Positions 26,213-35,064 are shown, numbered from the stretch's first letter. The stretch: 64,000 nucleotides of DNA from an uncultured Kordiimonas sp. (GCA_947503625.1 CANNEK010000003.1:372001-436000); one strand, 5' to 3'. Notes: generated by a model from the sequence alone, not told the origin. Numbers and translations are program-made.

Positions 26213-27976
26213 ATGGGAAAATGGACAAAACGACTGGTCTGGACGGCAGCATTGCTGACCATGTCCTTCGGCGGTTTGTGGTTCTGGCTCTCAGCCCCCG
26301 CAACACCGGATTCCATTATGTTTCATGGCGGGCGCATCATCACAATGGACCCGGCCGAACCATACCACGAAGCCATGCTGGTGCGTGGCGGCCGCATCGT
26401 CGCACTTGGCAATCTGGCCGACATGCGCGCTGCAGGCGGCGGTGCGTCGCTTTATAACCTGAAGGGCAACAGCCTGATGCCCGGCTTTATCGAGCCACAC
26501 AGCCACCCGGTTGCAGCTGCGCAGTTTGCCGCCACCATCGACGTCAGTGGCTTCGCACACACGAGCCGCGCCGAAGTGATGCAGGCTCTTGAGGACGGTA
26601 TCGAAGACGCGCCCGGCGCGTGGGCTATCGCTTTCGGCTGGGACCCGGTGATGATCGACGACCTGACGGCGCCGACGCTCGCAGAACTTGATGCCCTGTC
26701 GCCCGAAAAGCCGCTGCTGGTCCTGACACAAATGATGCATGACGCCTACGCCAACTCTGCTGCACTGGCGGCGGCGGGCATTTCAGCGGGCAGCGCCAAC
26801 CCGCCCACAGGCGAATTTGTGCGCGACGCAGACGGCAACCTCACGGGCACGATCCGCGAAGTGGGGGCTATCAATGTCCTGTTTTCCGCAATGCCGCGCC
26901 CGCCTGAAGGCACCAATGACCTTTTGCTTAACTTGTTCATGGGCGCCTATGCCCGCGCGGGATACACCACAGTGGGTGTTTTGGGCCCTGTCGGTAACGA
27001 CGCAGACCCTATTGGTCTCCTGAAGCGCCGCACGGCGGCAAGCCCGTTGGTACAAACCATAATCTACGCCCTGCCCGACCAGCTGTCGGCAACAGACGCC
27101 CCCGAAGCACGGGACGGCAACGCACCGGTTGTCGGGGTGAAATTCTGGATGGACGGCAGCCCCTATGCGGGTGGTGCCGCGGTCAGGGAACCCTACGAGG
27201 TCAACGACCTGACGACAGAGCGACTGCACCTCAAGCCCGGGCATGTAGGCGCCATGATGATACCGGCAGATGACTACCGCGCCATGTTTGTCGATTACCA
27301 CACTCGCGGTTTCCAGATCGCAACCCACGTGCAGGGCGAAAACGCCGTGGACCGTGTGCTGGATATTGCCGAGCAGGTGTTTGAGGATTACCCGCGGGCT
27401 GACAACAAAGCTGGCCACCGCCACCGGCTGGAGCATAATGCCCTCATCACAAAGGCGCAGCTTGAACGCGCGCATGCGCTCGGTTTCACCACCAGTTTTT
27501 TCATCGACCACATCCGGTTTTACGGTGACAAGCTGCCTGCGCTGTTTGGGTCTGAACGCACCGAGCGCTACATGCCCATCGGCACGGCACAAGCAGCCGG
27601 GCATGTGGTCACGGTGCACAGTGACCATCCCGCCACACCCATTGGCCCGTTGCGCTCGCTTGTCACCATGCTGGAGCGTACCCCGGACAAAGGCGACACG
27701 CCTATTGGGGAGGCGGAAAAGCTGTCGCGCATGGATGCGCTCAAGGCCATCACCATCAACGCCGCCTGGCAGCTGGGGCTTGAGGACAGTCGCGGCAGCC
27801 TGCAGGTGGGCAAGCAGGCGGACCTTGTGATGCTGTCAAGCGACCTTACGACCATTCCTGTTGATCAGATTGAGCAAACGCAGGTGCTTGGCACCTGGAT
27901 CAACGGCGCGCCTGTCGACGCGCGCAAGACAACATGGATGAATGTTGGCCTGCTGTGGCAACTTCTCAAAAACTAG
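26213..27976 (+). CDS. Membrane-anchored amidohydrolase (YtcJ-like, Amidohydro_3)
   Basis: 587 aa. One N-terminal hydrophobic helix (residues about 8-27) anchors or exports the protein. The metal-binding HxH appears in MPGFIEPHSHPVAAAQ at about residue 95. Later motifs are GHRHRLEHN, the His-bearing VTVHSDHPATP, and the C-terminal GSLQVGKQADLVMLSSD that closes the composite beta-sandwich. This order fits the YtcJ/LAF3 subgroup of metal-dependent amidohydrolases. The substrate is unknown. The start has an AGGA Shine-Dalgarno. Confidence 0.9.
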   Translation: MGKWTKRLVWTAALLTMSFGGLWFWLSAPATPDSIMFHGGRIITMDPAEPYHEAMLVRGGRIVALGNLADMRAAGGGASLYNLKGNSLMPGFIEPHSHPVAAAQFAATIDVSGFAHTSRAEVMQALEDGIEDAPGAWAIAFGWDPVMIDDLTAPTLAELDALSPEKPLLVLTQMMHDAYANSAALAAAGISAGSANPPTGEFVRDADGNLTGTIREVGAINVLFSAMPRPPEGTNDLLLNLFMGAYARAGYTTVGVLGPVGNDADPIGLLKRRTAASPLVQTIIYALPDQLSATDAPEARDGNAPVVGVKFWMDGSPYAGGAAVREPYEVNDLTTERLHLKPGHVGAMMIPADDYRAMFVDYHTRGFQIATHVQGENAVDRVLDIAEQVFEDYPRADNKAGHRHRLEHNALITKAQLERAHALGFTTSFFIDHIRFYGDKLPALFGSERTERYMPIGTAQAAGHVVTVHSDHPATPIGPLRSLVTMLERTPDKGDTPIGEAEKLSRMDALKAITINAAWQLGLEDSRGSLQVGKQADLVMLSSDLTTIPVDQIEQTQVLGTWINGAPVDARKTTWMNVGLLWQLLKN

Positions 27977-27992
27977 GCGGCTGACTGCCGCC
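27976..27992 (+). terminator. GC-rich hairpin at the end of the amidohydrolase gene
   Basis: GGCGGC / GCCGCC with a TGACT loop, starting at the last base of the stop codon. There is no T-tract, so intrinsic termination is doubtful. The remaining 200 bp before the next gene show nothing convincing. Confidence 0.35.
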
Positions 27993-28205
27993 CTTCAGCC
28001 CAAAATGGTCATGAGTCCTTGGTAGTCAACGCCAACGTGGCAAAAACGCAGTAGCTGCACCCAATCACCAAAATAGGGAGCCATTCTTTGGGCATTGATG
28101 CCAACGTACCAGCAGCAACTGAGAAGACAATAGACTGAGAAGATAGGACCAGCGAAAGCCAATCTCTATGCCGGCATTAGTTCCCATTCGAATGCCTGTG
28201 CACCT

Positions 28206-28838
28206 CTAAAACAGTCTCGCCGCGAACCAGTCGCGGAAGTCTTTGGTGGCTTCGGTCTCGTCAAGGCCAATGAGCCGCGCGAGGTACGGCCCTGCGATGC
28301 CGTCGCCGACTGCCGTTGTTGCCACCAGATAGATGATGAAACGCGCCTGGCGCTCGGCCACTTCGTCCTTGACGACCATGTCGCCCGCTGCGGCCTTGAT
28401 GGCCTGCACGACACCTGCGTGGATTTTGTCAAACAGCGCCATCAGCGTGTCTTCGCCCGCGCGCAGGTCCGCGCCCCTGAGCATGGTCCAGGCGAGCAGG
28501 CGCGCGTTGCCGTCATCGGTGAGCACTTCAAATACCCGGAACAATACGGAATGGTCCTCAGGAAACACGGTTTCGCCCGCATCCATTACGCGCAGGATGT
28601 CGTCGAGCAGCTTCTCGACCATGTTTTCCGCAAGCGCGACCCGCAGGTCCTCGGCACTGCCGAAATGATGCAGGATCGTTGAGTGAGTCACGCCCGCAAT
28701 GGCGGCAATTTCCTTGATCTGCAGGCCTTCGGGGCCCACCGCTTTCAGCCGGGTTTGCGCCGCCTTCAGGATCAGCGCTCGGGCTTCCGCCGGGCTGCGG
28801 CGGATGCGTTTTGGCTTTGTGGCGGCGGTTGCGGTCAT
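28206..28838 (-). CDS. TetR-family regulator of the Coq4 genes
   Basis: 210 aa. N-terminal helix-turn-helix (ALILKAAQTRLKAVGPEGLQ, IKEIAAIAGVTHSTILHHFG) and a helical ligand domain. The first 15 residues are basic (KPKRIRR). It is divergent from the first Coq4-like gene, with about 120 bp between. A 20-bp element in that gap recurs in front of the second Coq4-like gene, so this protein may control both. The GGGG Shine-Dalgarno is unusually far (about 13 nt) from the ATG. Confidence 0.9.
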   Translation of the reverse strand: MTATAATKPKRIRRSPAEARALILKAAQTRLKAVGPEGLQIKEIAAIAGVTHSTILHHFGSAEDLRVALAENMVEKLLDDILRVMDAGETVFPEDHSVLFRVFEVLTDDGNARLLAWTMLRGADLRAGEDTLMALFDKIHAGVVQAIKAAAGDMVVKDEVAERQARFIIYLVATTAVGDGIAGPYLARLIGLDETEATKDFRDWFAARLF

Positions 28839-28887
28839 GAATTCGTGAGCCCCTATTGATATTTTTATCGTTATCGCTTATCTTATC

Positions 28888-28907
28888 GACACTATTGTTT
28901 ATAAATA
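28888..28907. promoter_or_regulatory. Shared element upstream of Coq4-like gene 1
   Basis: GACACTATTGTTTATAAATA, 53 nt before the start of the first Coq4-like gene and about 50 nt before the divergent TetR gene. It matches 16 of 20 positions of an element at 29952-29971. It is a candidate promoter core or TetR operator. Confidence 0.5.
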
Positions 28908-28959
28908 CTGCCAATATTGAATGTACGGCAAAGCGCCGGGTGGGCGCAAGGATAGCGAC

Positions 28960-29703
28960 ATGACAACAGAAAGCTACGTGGCTCAGCCAATGGAATTCCG
29001 CAAGGCCTGGCGTGCGCTTAAAGCCCTGATCGCTGACCCAGAGGACACCCGGCAGGTGTTCACGATCATGCGTGCGCTCACCGGCAAGTCTTTCTACAAG
29101 CAGTATCTGCAGTTCAAGGCCAGCGAGACCGGCCTGCGTATCCTTGAGGAACAACGCGACCTCCTTAATACGCTCGCGGACCGTGACGCCCTGAAAGCCC
29201 TGCCTGAAGGTACGGTTGGTAAAACCTACATCGACTTTATGGAGCGCGAGGGCATCACCGCCGAAGGGCTGGTGGAAGCCAGCGAAGACGCCTACACCGA
29301 CTTTACCGACAAGGACATGGAGCGCTATGCCATGCGCACGCGCGAAATGCATGACCTGTGGCACGTGATCACCGGCTATGGCCGTGACGGGCTGGGAGAA
29401 GTGTGTGTGGTGGCTTTTTCCTACGCTCAGACCAAATCACTCGGCTTTGCCGCCATCGCCCTGATGGGCGCTTATGACTTCAGCCGCAAGTTTCCCGGCA
29501 ACCGAATTTTCCGGGCCGCCTGGCAGGCCTACCGCACGGGCCGCAAAGCCAAATGGTTCCCCGGCCAGGACTGGGAACATCTGCTGACCCTGCCGCTCAA
29601 GGACGTGCGCGCGATGCTCAACATCCCGGAGCCTGATGTGTATCTGGCGCACGACGATGTGATCCGGCAAACCCGGCCAGAGATGCTCGCGGCGGCAGAG
29701 TAA
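28960..29703 (+). CDS. Coq4-family protein (paralogue 1)
   Basis: 247 aa, cytosolic or peripheral membrane. It carries the Coq4 metal-site signature HDxxH-x11-E as H131, D132, H135 and E147 (REMHDLWHVITGYGRDGLGE). It also has TGKSFYKQYLQF and FDFMEREG-like helices as in the family. Coq4 supports ubiquinone synthesis in mitochondria, where it acts in C1 modification of the ring and organises the complex; the bacterial role is less settled. The start is set at ATG 28960 with AAGGA upstream. A paralogue follows 328 bp downstream. Confidence 0.85.
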   Translation: MTTESYVAQPMEFRKAWRALKALIADPEDTRQVFTIMRALTGKSFYKQYLQFKASETGLRILEEQRDLLNTLADRDALKALPEGTVGKTYIDFMEREGITAEGLVEASEDAYTDFTDKDMERYAMRTREMHDLWHVITGYGRDGLGEVCVVAFSYAQTKSLGFAAIALMGAYDFSRKFPGNRIFRAAWQAYRTGRKAKWFPGQDWEHLLTLPLKDVRAMLNIPEPDVYLAHDDVIRQTRPEMLAAAE

Positions 29704-29730
29704 GCAGCCGCTGGTCCCTATTGCATGCGC

Positions 29731-29766
29731 AAAGGCGCTGGAAGGTGCATGGCCGGGCCTTTTTTC
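29731..29766 (+). terminator. Probable terminator after Coq4-like gene 1
   Basis: AAAGGCGCTGG pairs imperfectly with CCGGGCCTTT around an AAGGTGCATGG loop, followed directly by more T residues. The stem has mismatches, so strength is uncertain. The rest of the 328-bp gap (29704-30031) is AT-rich promoter DNA for the second Coq4 gene. Confidence 0.55.
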
Positions 29767-29951
29767 CTTGTCATGAATGAACTCTGGCGTCCGCCACAAT
29801 TCCACGTCGCGCGCAGGTCTTCGATAAGCAGACATTCGATAAGTTGGGTACGCGGCTAGAAATTGGCGCGCGCGGATCACCATCCCCGGCGTTTTTTGAA
29901 AGGGCTTTCTAACTATTGAAAAACCTATTGTATGCGGTCGCTCCTCCTATT

Positions 29952-29971
29952 GACATTTATGTTTATAATTA
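29952..29971. promoter_or_regulatory. Shared element upstream of Coq4-like gene 2
   Basis: GACATTTATGTTTATAATTA, 61 nt before the start of the second Coq4-like gene; 16 of 20 positions match the element at 28888-28907. TTGACA at its left edge also resembles a -35. The shared spacing to the start codon suggests common control of the two genes. Confidence 0.5.
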
Positions 29972-30031
29972 ATATCTCTTTATCAACATTTTTGTTCATT
30001 AAAAGAACTCACCGATAAAGGACACACCCTC

Positions 30032-30868
30032 ATGGTCGCCTCCCCAACCCCCGTGAACAACGCTCCCCGCAACGACTCATCCGTTAAGGAACCGGCTCTG
30101 AATCAAGTGCCTGCAGCTTATGTTGCACCGCGTCTTGACTTCGTTGCTGCCTGGAAAGCCCTGCGCGCCCTGATGAAAGACCGCGAGGACACCGCACAGG
30201 TGTTCAAGATCATGCAGGCACTGACCGGCAAGTCCCTGTGGAACCAGTATCAGCGGTTTGCCAAAACAGAGGTCGGTGCGCGCATCATCCGAGACGAGAT
30301 CAGCCTTCTGAACACCCTGATGAACCGCGAAGCACTGTCGAAGCTGCCTGAGGAATCGCTCGGCCGTGTGTATCTGGACTTCATGATCCGCGAAGGGCTG
30401 ACCGCTGACGGGCTTGTGGACGCCAGCGACGACACGCTCACCCGTTTTGATGATCGCGGCCTGCAGATTTACGCGGGGCGTACACGTGAACTGCATGACC
30501 TGTGGCATGTGGTTACCGGCTATGGCCGTGACGGACTCGGCGAATATTGCGTGGTCGGGTTTTCATACTCACAGACCAAAAGCAAGGGCTTTGCCGCCAT
30601 TTCCATGATGGGCGCGATTGACCTTGCACGCAAGTTCCCGCGCCAGGGTGTGTTCAAGGCTGTTCGCCAGGCTTTTCGTATTGGTCGCAAGGCGGAATGG
30701 CTGCCTGCACAGGACTGGGAAGCATTGCTGAAGGAACCGTTTGAAGACGTGCGTGCCAGGCTGAAATTAGCCGAGCCAACTTACTACAAGGCTGCAGCTC
30801 ACATCAGTGCGCAAACCATGCCCGAGCCGATGCCAAATGCACAGCCCGAGCTTGCCGCAGCAGCCTGA
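30032..30868 (+). CDS. Coq4-family protein (paralogue 2)
   Basis: 278 aa, clearly homologous to the preceding Coq4-like protein over most of its length. The metal-site signature is intact with H155, D156, H159 and E171 (RELHDLWHVVTGYGRDGLGE). It has about 25 extra N-terminal residues (polar, Pro/Asn-rich, no signal peptide) and an Ala/Pro-rich tail. The two copies probably arose by tandem duplication and have diverged considerably. It has its own promoter region with the shared 20-bp element, and a strong hairpin follows. Whether both act in ubiquinone synthesis is unknown. Confidence 0.86.
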   Translation: MVASPTPVNNAPRNDSSVKEPALNQVPAAYVAPRLDFVAAWKALRALMKDREDTAQVFKIMQALTGKSLWNQYQRFAKTEVGARIIRDEISLLNTLMNREALSKLPEESLGRVYLDFMIREGLTADGLVDASDDTLTRFDDRGLQIYAGRTRELHDLWHVVTGYGRDGLGEYCVVGFSYSQTKSKGFAAISMMGAIDLARKFPRQGVFKAVRQAFRIGRKAEWLPAQDWEALLKEPFEDVRARLKLAEPTYYKAAAHISAQTMPEPMPNAQPELAAAA

Positions 30869-30884
30869 CTTTAAGCGCTCAAAT

Positions 30885-30915
30885 AAGAAAAGGGCTTAGA
30901 TACAGCCCTTTTCTT
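30885..30915. terminator. Terminator between Coq4-like gene 2 and the GST gene
   Basis: A perfect 12-bp stem AAGAAAAGGGCT / AGCCCTTTTCTT with a TAGATAC loop between convergent genes. The T-run is within the stem, and the structure works in both directions. Confidence 0.82.
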
Positions 30916-30952
30916 GCCCTCTTTAGTCCTTTTTCCCAATAGCCAGGTCGTT

Positions 30953-31549
30953 TTAGGGTTGTTCCCTGGCAAGCGAACGCTGAAAGGCCGGGCGATCCAG
31001 ACACCGTTCAACATAACCTTCAAGGACAGGGCTTTCCGGCAAAATGCCAAATATCTTCAGGAAGTTTACTGACGCACCAACCACAACATCAGCGGCGGTA
31101 AACTGGTTGCCCATCAGCCAGGGCCCTTTTGAGAGGCCACTTTCAAGAGTTTTGATCATACTGTCAAAATCGCCCCAGCCATGCTGGATGGGGTTTGGCT
31201 CCCAGCCACCAAACTTTTCGGCCATCGCGGGCTCAAGTACTCCGGGTGTGAACATCATCCAGTAAAGGAAGGCCCCTCTGGACAGATCGTCAAGTGCCGG
31301 TGCCAGGTTGCCGCTTGAGTAACGATCCGCCAGATACAGGCATATCGCGGCAGAATCGGAAACCATTGCGTCTCCATCCTTGATCGCAGGAACCTTGCCC
31401 ATCGGGCTTGCGACCTTGAACAAAGGGTTTGCCTTGGACTTCTCATCCCGGATGTCGATTTGCTTGATCTCAAATGGTTCGCCAAGCTCCTCCAGCATCC
31501 AAAGCGCGCGCCCGGCGCGTGTCTGCGGGCACCAAAAAAGTGTAATCAT
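30953..31549 (-). CDS. Glutathione S-transferase family protein
   Basis: 198 aa. The N-terminal thioredoxin-like domain starts ITLFWCPQTRAGRALWMLEE, with the glutathione-binding turn GKVPAIKDGD and SDSAAICLYLADRY. The C-terminal helical domain has the N-capping motif GNQFTAADVVVGASV. The catalytic residue cannot be fixed because both Cys and Ser lie near the active-site loop. It is cytosolic and divergent from an aldo/keto reductase gene, with twin palindromes between them; both may belong to one detoxification circuit. Confidence 0.92.
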   Translation of the reverse strand: MITLFWCPQTRAGRALWMLEELGEPFEIKQIDIRDEKSKANPLFKVASPMGKVPAIKDGDAMVSDSAAICLYLADRYSSGNLAPALDDLSRGAFLYWMMFTPGVLEPAMAEKFGGWEPNPIQHGWGDFDSMIKTLESGLSKGPWLMGNQFTAADVVVGASVNFLKIFGILPESPVLEGYVERCLDRPAFQRSLAREQP

Positions 31550-31659
31550 GAAATTGTCCCCAAGTTTGAAAAATGCAGTTTAACCGCGTGCACAGGTACA
31601 GACAACTTCCCACAATGTGAAAAAGAACTTTCAGCCATTGCGGCATTTCCTATAAGCTT

Positions 31660-31692
31660 GGGCAATTGCTCCAGAAACCAAGGCAATTGCCC
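31660..31692. promoter_or_regulatory. Twin GCAATTGC palindromes upstream of the aldo/keto reductase gene
   Basis: GGGCAATTGC (31660-31669) and its exact reverse complement GCAATTGCCC (31683-31692) are separated by 13 nt. Each contains the 8-bp palindrome GCAATTGC, and their centres are 21 bp apart, two helical turns. They overlap the expected transcription start of the reductase gene (-10-like TATAAG at 31651), as a repressor site would. The regulator is not identified. Confidence 0.55.
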
Positions 31693-31712
31693 CTCTGCTT
31701 AAAGGACTTTCG

Positions 31713-32636
31713 ATGGCCGAGTATTTAACCCTTCCGACCCAGCATTCGCTTTCAGGCACGTCACTTACATTCGGCTCCATCGCGTATGGCTGCTGGCGAT
31801 TTGCCGGCACAAGTGTTGAAGATGCCAGCGCCAAAATAGATGCTGCACTCGAAAGCGGGTTTACCTTGATCGATACTGCCGACATATACGGGACGACCTG
31901 GCCTGATGGGTTTGGAGAAGCCGAGGCGCTACTCGGTGATGTGCTCTTTGCAAATCGGGAACTGCGCAGCCAGATCGTTCTGGCAACCAAAGGCGGCATC
32001 GTACCCGGCCTGCCCTACAATTCGGCAGCAAGTTATCTGATCAAGGCCTGTGAAGACTCGCTTTCCCGGCTCAAAACCGATGTGATAGACTTGTATCAGA
32101 TCCATCGACCTGACTTACTGGCCCCTTTTGAAGAAGTTGCAGAAGCACTGAACAGGCTGCTTCTGACAGGGAAAATTCGGTCTGTCGGTGTGTCGAATTT
32201 CTCTGTTTCCCAAACCAGCGCTCTGCAGCGCTTCATGGACAGACCGCTGGTTTCCCACCAACCCGAATTTTCCTGTTTGGAAACGTCTCCGATGACGGAC
32301 GGCGTTCTTGATCAATGCCAGGAAAACAGAATGGTCGCCTTTGCATGGTCACCGCTGGCAGGCGGACAACTGGTGACAGGCAAGGCTGCTGGCGCAGCTG
32401 TTGAAAAAGCTGACCGGATACTGCCCGTCCTCGACCGCATTGCAGCGGAAAATAGCTGTGACCGCGGTGCGGTGGCGCTTGCATGGCTTCTTGCCCACCC
32501 GGCAAAGGTGGTACCCATTGTTGGCACGCAGACTGAAGAGCGCATTCGCAAAAGCGCTGATGCCCTGAGTGTCAAAATGACCCGGCGCGACTGGTACGAT
32601 ATTCTCGAAGCCAGCCTCGGCGCACCCATGCCATAA
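31713..32636 (+). CDS. Aldo/keto reductase (YdhF-like)
   Basis: A 307-aa NADPH-dependent (alpha/beta)8-barrel oxidoreductase. The catalytic tetrad is visible: Asp and Tyr in LIDTADIYG, Lys in LATKGG, and His in LYQIHRPD. The cofactor-binding C-terminus reads KVVPIVGTQTEERIRKS. The order and length fit the YdhF/AKR subgroup. It would reduce aldehydes or ketones; the substrate is unknown. The start has an AAAGGA Shine-Dalgarno. It is followed 34 nt downstream by an MmcQ/YjbR gene, probably in one transcript. Confidence 0.93.
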   Translation: MAEYLTLPTQHSLSGTSLTFGSIAYGCWRFAGTSVEDASAKIDAALESGFTLIDTADIYGTTWPDGFGEAEALLGDVLFANRELRSQIVLATKGGIVPGLPYNSAASYLIKACEDSLSRLKTDVIDLYQIHRPDLLAPFEEVAEALNRLLLTGKIRSVGVSNFSVSQTSALQRFMDRPLVSHQPEFSCLETSPMTDGVLDQCQENRMVAFAWSPLAGGQLVTGKAAGAAVEKADRILPVLDRIAAENSCDRGAVALAWLLAHPAKVVPIVGTQTEERIRKSADALSVKMTRRDWYDILEASLGAPMP

Positions 32637-32670
32637 CGGTCGTCACTGCCACCAAGCTCAGGAGGAAACA

Positions 32671-33060
32671 ATGAATGATCGTATCATAGACGAAACGAAC
32701 AAAGCGTTTGACACCCTGAAGTCCTGCGGACTGAAGTTACCCGAGGCATGGGAAGACCATCCATGGGGTGAAACCGTTTTGAAGGCACGAAAGAAGATCT
32801 TTGTATTTCTGAATGGCAGTAAGCCGGGTTTTTTTGGGGTTTCGGTGAAATTGCCACAGTCCGCCGAATTTGCCCTCCTTCACCCCTTCGCATCAAAAAC
32901 CGGATATGGCCTTGGCAACAGCGGATGGGTTACCTGCGAATTCGAGGATGGACACGACATACCCATTGATTTGCTGCTGGAATGGATGGAGCAAAGTTAT
33001 CGAACCATTGCCCCTAAAAAGCTTGCAGCCCTTATCACGCCGGGGTGGAACACTGGATAA
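32671..33060 (+). CDS. MmcQ/YjbR-family DNA-binding-like protein
   Basis: A 129-aa small cytosolic protein of the MmcQ/YjbR family (CyaY-like fold). Recognised by LPEAWEDHPWGETVLKARKK, FVFLNGSKPGFFGVSVKLP, and the C-terminal WMEQSYRTIAPKKLAALI. The molecular role of the family is not established. AGGAGG lies just upstream of the ATG, and the short gap to the reductase gene suggests co-transcription. Confidence 0.88.
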   Translation: MNDRIIDETNKAFDTLKSCGLKLPEAWEDHPWGETVLKARKKIFVFLNGSKPGFFGVSVKLPQSAEFALLHPFASKTGYGLGNSGWVTCEFEDGHDIPIDLLLEWMEQSYRTIAPKKLAALITPGWNTG

Positions 33061-33135
33061 TCGCCCCAAAGGTACTGATCGCACCAGTCGATCAATCTAA
33101 TTGAAACTATCCATTGCTGCCGCTCTTATGGAAGC

Positions 33136-33164
33136 TTGGCATTTGTATAAACTCGCATTATGTA
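33136..33164 (+). promoter_or_regulatory. Candidate trxB promoter
   Basis: TTGGCA (-35) and TATGTA (-10) with a 17-bp spacer, about 60 nt before the trxB start. The -10 is a partial match only. Confidence 0.35.
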
Positions 33165-33223
33165 AGGGGCCGTATTTGAAACGCAGGCATTAAAACGTGC
33201 CAAGCCTCAAAGGATTTTAGGTC

Positions 33224-34186
33224 ATGAGTGAAACCAAACATACGAAAATGCTGATAATTGGCTCCGGCCCGGCGGGATATACCGCTGCGATCTATGCCGC
33301 ACGCGCCAATGTCCAGCCCATGATCGTAACCGGCATGCAGGCGGGTGGTCAGCTAACCATCACAACTGATGTGGAAAACTACCCTGGTTTTGCAGACGCC
33401 GTGCAAGGCCCTGAACTGATGGAAGCCATGCGTCAGCAGGCAGAAAACGTCGGGACCGAGATTGTCTACGACCTCATCAATGAAGTTGACCTGAAAGCTG
33501 TTCCCAAGCGGGCAGTTGGCGATAGCGGTACAATATACACCGCTGATACCATCGTGATTGCCACCGGTGCGCAGGCGCGCTGGCTTGGGTTGCCATCTGA
33601 AGAAAAATTCAACGGGTACGGCGTCTCGGCATGCGCAACATGTGATGGGTTTTTCTATCGCGGTAAGGAAGTCATCGTTGTTGGCGGCGGAAACACAGCT
33701 GTCGAGGAAGCGCTGTATCTGTCGAACATCTGCTCGAAAGTAACACTGGTGCACCGCCGCGACGAACTGCGCGCAGAGAAGATTTTGCAGGACCGCCTGT
33801 TTGCATCAAAAAACATCGAAGTCAAATGGGACCACGTGCTTGAGGAAGTAGTCGGCACGGAAGAACCGCTCGGCGTTACAGGCGTTAGGCTCAAGAGCGC
33901 ATTGACAGGCGACATCACCGAAATTGACGTGCACGGTGTTTTCATTGCCATTGGTCACACTCCGTCAACTCAGATCTTTGCCGGCCAGTTGCCCATGGAC
34001 GATGAAGGTTACATCATCAAACAGGCAGACAGCACACAAACAGATATCCCGGGCGTTTACGCTGCAGGCGACGTGACAGACAAGATATACCGCCAGGCCG
34101 TTACAGCCGCAGGCATGGGTTGCATGGCGGCGCTCGAAGCAGAGAAGTACCTTGCTGGCATGGAGCATGCCCAGGCAGCCGAGTAA
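33224..34186 (+). CDS. trxB: Thioredoxin reductase
   Basis: A 320-aa FAD/NADPH-dependent reductase of thioredoxin. FAD-binding [16 protein letters not shown] lies at the N-terminus, redox-active C137 and C140 in ACATCDG, the NADPH site [15 protein letters not shown] near residue 150, and the C-terminal FAD motif [14 protein letters not shown]. Length is typical. A strong terminator follows. A LysR regulator of the LsrB type lies about 1 kb downstream; trxB and lsrB are neighbours in rhizobia, so the pairing is probably conserved here with an inserted two-gene operon. It likely powers the peroxiredoxin at 20084 through thioredoxin. Confidence 0.97.
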   Translation: MSETKHTKMLIIGSGPAGYTAAIYAARANVQPMIVTGMQAGGQLTITTDVENYPGFADAVQGPELMEAMRQQAENVGTEIVYDLINEVDLKAVPKRAVGDSGTIYTADTIVIATGAQARWLGLPSEEKFNGYGVSACATCDGFFYRGKEVIVVGGGNTAVEEALYLSNICSKVTLVHRRDELRAEKILQDRLFASKNIEVKWDHVLEEVVGTEEPLGVTGVRLKSALTGDITEIDVHGVFIAIGHTPSTQIFAGQLPMDDEGYIIKQADSTQTDIPGVYAAGDVTDKIYRQAVTAAGMGCMAALEAEKYLAGMEHAQAAE

Positions 34187-34206
34187 ACAGTCAAGGAACC
34201 GACCCA

Positions 34207-34229
34207 AAAAGCGGCTTCGGGCCGCTTTT
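34207..34229. terminator. Terminator after trxB
   Basis: AAAAGCGGC / GCCGCTTTT with a TTCGG loop, a perfect 9-bp stem between convergent genes. Confidence 0.88.
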
Positions 34230-34247
34230 ATATCTCAAGTCAGAAAA

Positions 34248-34763
34248 CTAGCGCCCGCCAAGCAGGGTCCGGGCGCGTGCCTGCATTGCCTTGGTCCCTT
34301 CTTCCAGAGCAAACTTCATCGCTTTGTCTGAAGTTGCCCGCCATTTTTTCTGCCTACCTGCAATATCGTCAAGGGCCTGCAACGCGCACGTACGGGCAAT
34401 GCTTGATGTGCCCTGATAAAACACCTGTTCCAATCGCTGCACAAAAGTTTTTTGCTGGGCTGGGGGTAACTCCAAACCCGGCAATATTTTTGCGAGTTGC
34501 TCCAAAACTTCCCACTGGTCGCGCTTGAACGCTTTCAGTAGCTGGCTGGCAAAAGGCTTCAGTAAAGCCGGGTTCTTTTTAAAAACGGTCAGTAACGCAT
34601 GGGCGGCATGCGAAACAATTGTCGCGTTCGCAGAAGACAAGGCGTCCACCAGAACTTTCACGTGAGCCGGGTTTGCCAGAACCGCCCTGGCCACAGCTGT
34701 TGAATTGGCGACCGCTTTGCGTTCACCTTCCGCCAGCAACTCCAGAAGTTGACCAGACTGCAT
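34248..34763 (-). CDS. HEAT-like repeat protein (171 aa)
   Basis: An all-helical soluble protein built of about four HEAT-like repeats, for example HVKVLVDALSSANATIVSHA, LLKAFKRDQWEVLEQLAKIL and SSIARTCALQALDDIAG. No catalytic motif, signal peptide or membrane segment. Such folds usually bind proteins. The start is placed at MQSGQLLELL with a GGGGTAGG Shine-Dalgarno, only 4 nt after the stop of the upstream wHTH gene, so the two are translationally linked and likely act together. Function unknown. Confidence 0.75.
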   Translation of the reverse strand: MQSGQLLELLAEGERKAVANSTAVARAVLANPAHVKVLVDALSSANATIVSHAAHALLTVFKKNPALLKPFASQLLKAFKRDQWEVLEQLAKILPGLELPPAQQKTFVQRLEQVFYQGTSSIARTCALQALDDIAGRQKKWRATSDKAMKFALEEGTKAMQARARTLLGGR

Positions 34764-34767
34764 ACGC

Positions 34768-35064
34768 CTACCCCGCAAATATATTAGCAACCGCCTGTTT
34801 GGCTTCTTCCCCCAGACCGGTGAGCAGGATCTTGTTGTCGCCGCTTGATTGTGGTTGCAAGCTTACCAGCCCTGCCGTCCGCAAGGGGGCCATATGCTGA
34901 AAAGTCTGCCTGTCAGACATGCCTATCGCAATAGAAATTTCTCCGACTGTCGGCTCATGATGGTCAGCAATGACTATAAAAGCGATCACCGCTTCCGCGT
35001 TCAAAGAAGGGTAGTTGTCGCGAAAGATACTGGTTGCCTGTTGAAGAATTTCTCTGTTGCTCAT
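34768..35064 (-). CDS. Small winged-helix (MarR-like) protein
   Basis: 98 aa. A single winged-helix DNA-binding domain is suggested by AVIAFIVIADHHEPTVGEIS, IGMSDRQTFQHMAPLRTAG and LVSLQPQSSGDNKILLTG, the last part being the wing. It lacks the long dimerisation helices of full MarR proteins. It is the first gene of a two-gene operon with the HEAT-repeat protein and is divergent from lsrB. It may autoregulate, with the HEAT protein as partner; that is inference. Confidence 0.72.
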   Translation of the reverse strand: MSNREILQQATSIFRDNYPSLNAEAVIAFIVIADHHEPTVGEISIAIGMSDRQTFQHMAPLRTAGLVSLQPQSSGDNKILLTGLGEEAKQAVANIFAG

